64,000 nucleotides of DNA. Origin: Streptomyces justiciae. Lineage in GTDB: Bacteria > Actinomycetota > Actinomycetes > Streptomycetales > Streptomycetaceae. The first letter of the stretch is position 1; each line of letters starts with the position of its first letter. The DNA is taken from NCBI RefSeq assembly GCF_015163075.1, contig NZ_JADDXU010000020.1, positions 62,001 through 126,000 on the forward strand. Direction: 5' to 3'. The notes beneath the pieces were generated by a model. That model made no database searches. It was given only the letters and a program-made list of their open reading frames with translations, and was not told the DNA's origin. Positions 59,955 through 64,000 of the stretch are shown piece after piece. Made by a program: the position numbers and the translations under genes.

Positions 59955-60528
59955 CGGTAGGAGCGGGGGCCTTGGTCCGTTGGTCGGCACGGATGCCGAT
60001 CGTGAAGAGCAGGGCGAGGCCTACGGCGGCGAACGCGACGAGGCCGACGAGCCAGGCGTACGGATAGTGCTCGTGCACCCAGCAGGGGTGCCCCTCAAGA
60101 TGGCAACCGCCGCTTCTGTGACGTTTCTTGGGGCGCATGCCCGCGAGCGCCACAGCCGCGACCAGCCCGAACGCGACCGCGCCCGGCAGGGCGGCGGCGC
60201 CCCAGGCCGCCGAGCGCAGCTTGTTCCCCTTGCGCCTCGCGCGGGCGAGCGGGGCGATGCACGCGCCCGCGGCGAGCGCCTCCAGGACGCCGAGGGTGAG
60301 GCTGAACCCGTACCCCTGGCCAGGCCATTCGGGTGCCAGGTCACCCCAGGCGGCAGGCCCCCACGCCTTGCCGACGAGAGCCATGACGGCGACGACGCCG
60401 GTGGCCACCGGCAACACCACCAGGGCCACCAGCCAAGGGCGTTCCCGCTGTTCCCGCTGCCGTCGGGAAGCGGGCCGCTCCCTGTTGTGCTCGTACCGGA
60501 GCGAGGGCCGGGCCGCCTTGCGGCTCAC
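59947..60528 (-). CDS. polytopic membrane protein downstream of eccC
   Basis: I do not recognise a named domain. A 193-residue protein has a basic N-terminus (about 1-30), then four hydrophobic segments (near 32-52, 72-95, 108-130 and 160-182). A cysteine/histidine-rich loop lies between the third and fourth segments (RHRSGGCHLEGHPCWVHEHY, about 137-156). The start is GTG 60528, overlapping the EccC stop by 4 bp. It is cotranscribed with the type VII secretion ATPase and may be an accessory membrane component. The last 8 bp overlap the kinase gene tail to tail. Confidence 0.75.
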   Translation of the reverse strand: MSRKAARPSLRYEHNRERPASRRQREQRERPWLVALVVLPVATGVVAVMALVGKAWGPAAWGDLAPEWPGQGYGFSLTLGVLEALAAGACIAPLARARRKGNKLRSAAWGAAALPGAVAFGLVAAVALAGMRPKKRHRSGGCHLEGHPCWVHEHYPYAWLVGLVAFAAVGLALLFTIGIRADQRTKAPAPTAT

Positions 60529-63500
60529 CCGGGCACCACGACCGTCCGCAGCTCCCCGTCCCCGAGGTGCAGCATGCCCTTGCCCGGGGTGATCTGGCCG
60601 CCGACCAGGCCGCGGTTGAGGCGGACGCCGATGAGGTCGCCGGAGGAGGTCTCCTGGGGGGAGAGGAGGATGCCGCGGCGGGCCTTCTTGGCGTCGACCT
60701 GCCAGCCGGAGAAGCCGGAGCAGACGTCCTCCTCGTCACCGGCGATGACCATGGCGAGACCGCGCTCGGCACCGCGCGAGACGAGCTTCTTGAACTGGCT
60801 CGCGGCGTCGCAGTCCTCGAGGATCTCGCCGTCGTCGACGAGGACGACGATCGGCTCCTCCGGGCTCGCCTCGTCCATCAGCTCCTCGAACTCGTCCTCG
60901 TCGATGTCGTCACCGGTGAAGACCTTCAACACGCCGTCCGTGCCGTCCAGTTGACGGAGCGGGGACTGGCGCGGGGCGGCGATGACCAGTCGTACGCCCT
61001 GAGTCAGGTACGACTGCGCGAAGTTCATCAGGACCGTCGAGCGGCCGGACTTGGCCGGGCCCGCGACCACGAACGTCGGGACACCCTGCGACAGGTCCGG
61101 GCCGAAGCCCACGATCTCGTCGCCGCCGATGCCGACCAGACCCCACAGCCGGGCGCGGGACGCGTCCGGGTCGCGCATCTCCCAGGCCTCCGGGAAGGAG
61201 ACCCGGCTCGGCAGGCTGTCCACGCGGAAGGGGCGGTGCGTGCGGGGGACGGCGGCGTCGCGCGCTGCTGCGGCCTCGCCGATCGCCGCCAGCGCGGCGG
61301 CCTGGCCCTGGCCCGTGGTGTCCTCGGAGAGCAGCGCGAACTGCGTCTCCGTACCGAACTCGTTGCGGAAACCACGGCCCGGCGGAATCTCCTCCGGCAC
61401 CTTGCGGGCCGGGATGCCGAGCGCCGAGAAGTCGCTGCGGTCGGCGAGCCGCAGACCGTACTTGTCCTCGGTGAGCGTCGCGATCCGGCCGACCAGCAGG
61501 GTGCGGTCACCGGTGAGGACGAGGTGGATACCGACCGAGGCGCCCTCGCGCATCATCGTCTGCAACTCGTCCGTCAGCGAACCGTGGTCGACCTCGCCGA
61601 GCGTGGGCACCCAGCCCTCCCAGCGGTCCAGGAGCACCACGATGTGCGGCAGCCGCTCGTCCTCGGCGACCGAGGCCCGCTGCTCGCCGATGTCCGCGAA
61701 CCCCTTGTCGGCCAGGAGGTTCTGCCGGCGGTCCATCTCGGCCTTGAGGCGGTTGATGAGCCGTACGACCCGCTCGGTCTGGTTACGGCCGACGACCGCG
61801 CCGACGTGCGGCAGCCGGGTCAGCGCGTTGAGCGCGCCGTTGCCGCAGTCGATGCCGTACATGTGCACGTCCGCGACGGAGTGCGTGCGGGCGATCGAGC
61901 CCGCGAGCGTGCGCAGCACCTGCGAACGACCGCTGCGCGGCGCACCGCCGATCATCAGATGCCCGAAGGACGCGAAGTCGACCGCGACCGGGCGGCGGGC
62001 CTGCTGCGCGGGCAGGTCCTCGACACCGTACGGCGCGGGCGCCAGCTTGCCGGGCCCGCCGGCGAACGCGGGCAGCTGGATGTCGTCGAGCAGCAGCTGC
62101 TCGTCGAGCGCCGGCAGCCACGGGCTGTGCTGCGGCGGGATGCCGAGCGAGCGGTTGGCGTCCCGGATGGTGTCGACGAGGACCTTGAGGTCGGTGATCT
62201 CCTCGTCCTCACGGGACTCGGCCTTCGGCTTGACCAGCGCGGCCCGCCCGAGGTCCTCCCAGGCCAGCGGCCCCACCCACGGCATGAGTACGGCGGGATC
62301 GGCGGCACCCGGCCGCCGGCCACCCACACGCCCCGACTGGAACGGCACCAGCGAGGCGTGCCCGAGCCGGACGTACGCCCGACCCGGCGTGCTCTTGCTG
62401 ATGTGACCGGCCTCGGGGGAGTCGATGACGTCGGACGACTCACCGCCGTCGGTCACGCGCAGCGCGATACGGAGGTTGGTGTTGGCGCGGATCTCGGGGG
62501 ACACGACACCGGAGGGCCGCTGGGTGGCGAGGAGGAGGTGAATCCCGAGGGAACGTCCTCGCTGGGCGATGTTGACGAGTCCGGTGACGAAGTCCGGCAG
62601 GTCACGCACCATCGACGCGAACTCGTCGATGACGATGAGGAGTCGGGGCACGGGCGCGTGCGACGGATCACGCCGGACGAGATCCTGGTAGTCCTCGATG
62701 TCCTTGGCGTCGGCGGCGGCGAGGATGTGCTCGCGGCGGTGCAGCTCGGCGCCGAGGGACTCCAGGGCCCGCTCGACGAGATGGGCGTCGAGGTCGGTCA
62801 CCATGCCGACGGTGTGCGGGAGATGGACACAGTCCTTGAACGCCGCGCCACCCTTGTAGTCGACGAGGACGAACGTCATGTTCTCGGGCGTGTTCGCGAC
62901 GGCGAGCGCGGCCACGATGGTCTGGAGCAGCTCGGACTTACCGGAACCGGTGGTACCGGCGATGAGGCCGTGCGGACCGTCCTTGCGGATGTCGATGCCG
63001 AAGGGCCCGTCGTACGACTCACCGATCACGGCCATCGTGGACTGCCCGCCCATCCGCCAACGGGCCACGATGGCATCGCTGGTCGGCGGTTCGAGCTGAA
63101 GGACGTCAAGGAGGCGGGAGGCGGAGGGCAGCGCCGAGTCCTCGGTCTCCCCGCTGATGTCCCGCAGCGGCGAGAGCGCGCGGGCGAGCCGCAGACACCA
63201 CGCCGGCGACACGAAGTCGGGCCGCACGTCCTTGATCCGCTCGGCCCCGGCCTCCTCGACGCGCAGCCGCAGTTTGTCGGCGGCTTGGGTGTGGGCCGGG
63301 TCCTCGGTGGTCTGATGCCAGGCCTGGAAGGAGGGGAAACCGGGGAAACCGCCGCCGGTGGCCTGCTGCTGCGCCTGGGCCTGCTGAAGGTGGTCGTACT
63401 CCTGCGCGGGCGGCTCGGCGACGACGTACGCCTGGCACTCCCCGGGCAGGAACCGCTCCTCGGCGTCGAGGCAGAGGGCGTAGATGGAGACGGCAGGCCC

Positions 63501-64000
63501 CTCGCGGAGGATTCTGACGACTCCCGGGAGGGAGCGCAGCCGGCGAGACCCGTCCCATACGACGACGATGTCGGGGTCGCTGAAGTTTGTGCCCTGGCCC
63601 TTGTTCTGTTCGGCGGCCTTCTTGCGGGCGTCGAGGATCTGGGTCAGCTCACCGATGCGGGCGCCGACGGTCTCGGCGTCGGTGCCGATGAGGACGTTGA
63701 CGTCCTGCCCGGAGCCGGGCTTGGCGTGCGGCAGCCACCGGGTCCAGTCCCAGGACTCCTGCGCGGTGTTCTCACTCAGCACGTAGAACTGCACGTCCAT
63801 CGGACTGTGCAGGGCCGCGGTCTGCGCGACGGCCCAACGCCCCATGGAACGAGCGGAGTCACCGGGCCCGGCCATGCCGATGACGCCGAGGGACCGGAGC
63901 GAGAGGGCGACGGGAGCGTCCTCGATCTTCCAGGTGACCTGCCGCTTGTGGTCGAGCTGTTCGGGATCGTCGAGGACGACCTCCGAATCCATCTGCCCGG
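60525..64000 (-). CDS. eccC: type VII secretion system ATPase EccC (FtsK/SpoIIIE), 5' end beyond the window
   Basis: The frame encodes at least 1158 residues and is still open at base 64000, so the N-terminal membrane portion (about 350 residues expected) is missing. Three FtsK/SpoIIIE ATPase domains are visible. The first has Walker A GTTGSGKS (62934-62957), VLVDYKGGAAF and Walker B LLIVIDEFASM. The second has GGAPRSGRSQ and the third AGPAKSGRST, both with degenerate loops as in EccC proteins. EccC powers substrate export in the inner-membrane ESX/T7SS complex and recognises the WxG proteins through its last domain. No esxA-like gene is seen inside the window. Confidence 0.95.
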   Translation of the reverse strand, partial: GQMDSEVVLDDPEQLDHKRQVTWKIEDAPVALSLRSLGVIGMAGPGDSARSMGRWAVAQTAALHSPMDVQFYVLSENTAQESWDWTRWLPHAKPGSGQDVNVLIGTDAETVGARIGELTQILDARKKAAEQNKGQGTNFSDPDIVVVWDGSRRLRSLPGVVRILREGPAVSIYALCLDAEERFLPGECQAYVVAEPPAQEYDHLQQAQAQQQATGGGFPGFPSFQAWHQTTEDPAHTQAADKLRLRVEEAGAERIKDVRPDFVSPAWCLRLARALSPLRDISGETEDSALPSASRLLDVLQLEPPTSDAIVARWRMGGQSTMAVIGESYDGPFGIDIRKDGPHGLIAGTTGSGKSELLQTIVAALAVANTPENMTFVLVDYKGGAAFKDCVHLPHTVGMVTDLDAHLVERALESLGAELHRREHILAAADAKDIEDYQDLVRRDPSHAPVPRLLIVIDEFASMVRDLPDFVTGLVNIAQRGRSLGIHLLLATQRPSGVVSPEIRANTNLRIALRVTDGGESSDVIDSPEAGHISKSTPGRAYVRLGHASLVPFQSGRVGGRRPGAADPAVLMPWVGPLAWEDLGRAALVKPKAESREDEEITDLKVLVDTIRDANRSLGIPPQHSPWLPALDEQLLLDDIQLPAFAGGPGKLAPAPYGVEDLPAQQARRPVAVDFASFGHLMIGGAPRSGRSQVLRTLAGSIARTHSVADVHMYGIDCGNGALNALTRLPHVGAVVGRNQTERVVRLINRLKAEMDRRQNLLADKGFADIGEQRASVAEDERLPHIVVLLDRWEGWVPTLGEVDHGSLTDELQTMMREGASVGIHLVLTGDRTLLVGRIATLTEDKYGLRLADRSDFSALGIPARKVPEEIPPGRGFRNEFGTETQFALLSEDTTGQGQAAALAAIGEAAAARDAAVPRTHRPFRVDSLPSRVSFPEAWEMRDPDASRARLWGLVGIGGDEIVGFGPDLSQGVPTFVVAGPAKSGRSTVLMNFAQSYLTQGVRLVIAAPRQSPLRQLDGTDGVLKVFTGDDIDEDEFEELMDEASPEEPIVVLVDDGEILEDCDAASQFKKLVSRGAERGLAMVIAGDEEDVCSGFSGWQVDAKKARRGILLSPQETSSGDLIGVRLNRGLVGGQITPGKGMLHLGDGELRTVVVPG

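Noticed and set aside
1..64000. CRISPR arrays, tRNA or rRNA genes, insertion sequences, phage genes, biosynthetic clusters
   Set aside because: Looked for spaced repeats, cloverleaf sequences and transposase, integrase, PKS or NRPS motifs and saw none.

Overview
The window is chromosomal DNA of a Streptomyces. It is very GC-rich, codes on both strands with third-position G/C bias, has many GTG starts, and carries actinobacterial families (DUF397/AbaA-type triad, DUF3040, DUF4229, PLDc_N protein, EccC-like ATPase, PASTA-less Hanks kinases). Gene order also fits: hemL - phosphatase - lipoprotein - resA - ccdA - resB - ccsB, then mqnL - mqnP - ubiX - asnC - mqnE, then cold-shock gene - mqnA - kinase - eccC, which is how I remember the SCO4469-SCO4508 core region of S. 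coelicolor. I saw no tRNA, rRNA, CRISPR array, transposase or biosynthetic cluster.

Layout. 1-8.2 kb: end of a MarR regulator; a DsbA-like/MBL/SnoaL operon; a minus-strand overlapping trio (methyltransferase, CDGSH Fe-S protein, haem-oxygenase-like diiron enzyme); a flavodoxin; and a stress-flavoured operon (DUF3040, topoisomerase IB, FAD/Rieske oxidoreductase). 8.3-11.3 kb: a polyketide-cyclase-like protein behind a SigB-like promoter, and a molybdopterin oxidoreductase whose Fe-S cysteines are all replaced. 12.2-20.1 kb: haem synthesis (hemL) and system II cytochrome c maturation. 20.1-25.8 kb: 2OG-Fe oxygenase, cytosine-deaminase-like enzyme, PucR regulator, transglutaminase and argG with an overlapping ArgR-type operator/promoter. 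25.9-34.7 kb: accessory stretch of regulators (TetR, ArsR, LysR), a membrane protein/kinase pair, quinone oxidoreductase, NCS1 and EamA transporters. 34.8-39.6 kb: futalosine-pathway menaquinone genes. 39.6-47.7 kb: UdgX, GNAT, TetR and a lipid block (htdX/fabG4/fadA2-like, acyl-CoA synthetase) arranged as in mycobacteria. 47.8-51.0 kb: PIG-L deacetylase, an 830-bp noncoding inverted-repeat element, and an AbaA/WhiJ-type triad (ATPase, XRE, DUF397). 51-56.8 kb: LysR, DUF6817, Tat-targeted KstD-like flavoprotein, methyltransferase, AzlCD exporter with XRE-cupin regulator. 56.8-64 kb: cold-shock gene, mqnA, membrane kinase, and a type VII secretion EccC ATPase running off the right edge.

How the genes fit together: hemL makes the haem precursor, resA/ccdA/resB/ccsB attach haem to exported cytochromes c, and the mqn genes make the menaquinone that feeds electrons to them, so the conserved core is a respiratory-chain assembly region. 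The blocks between are more variable. They hold most of the regulator/operator pairs, several tail-to-tail overlapping genes, the inverted-repeat element and the oddest enzymes.
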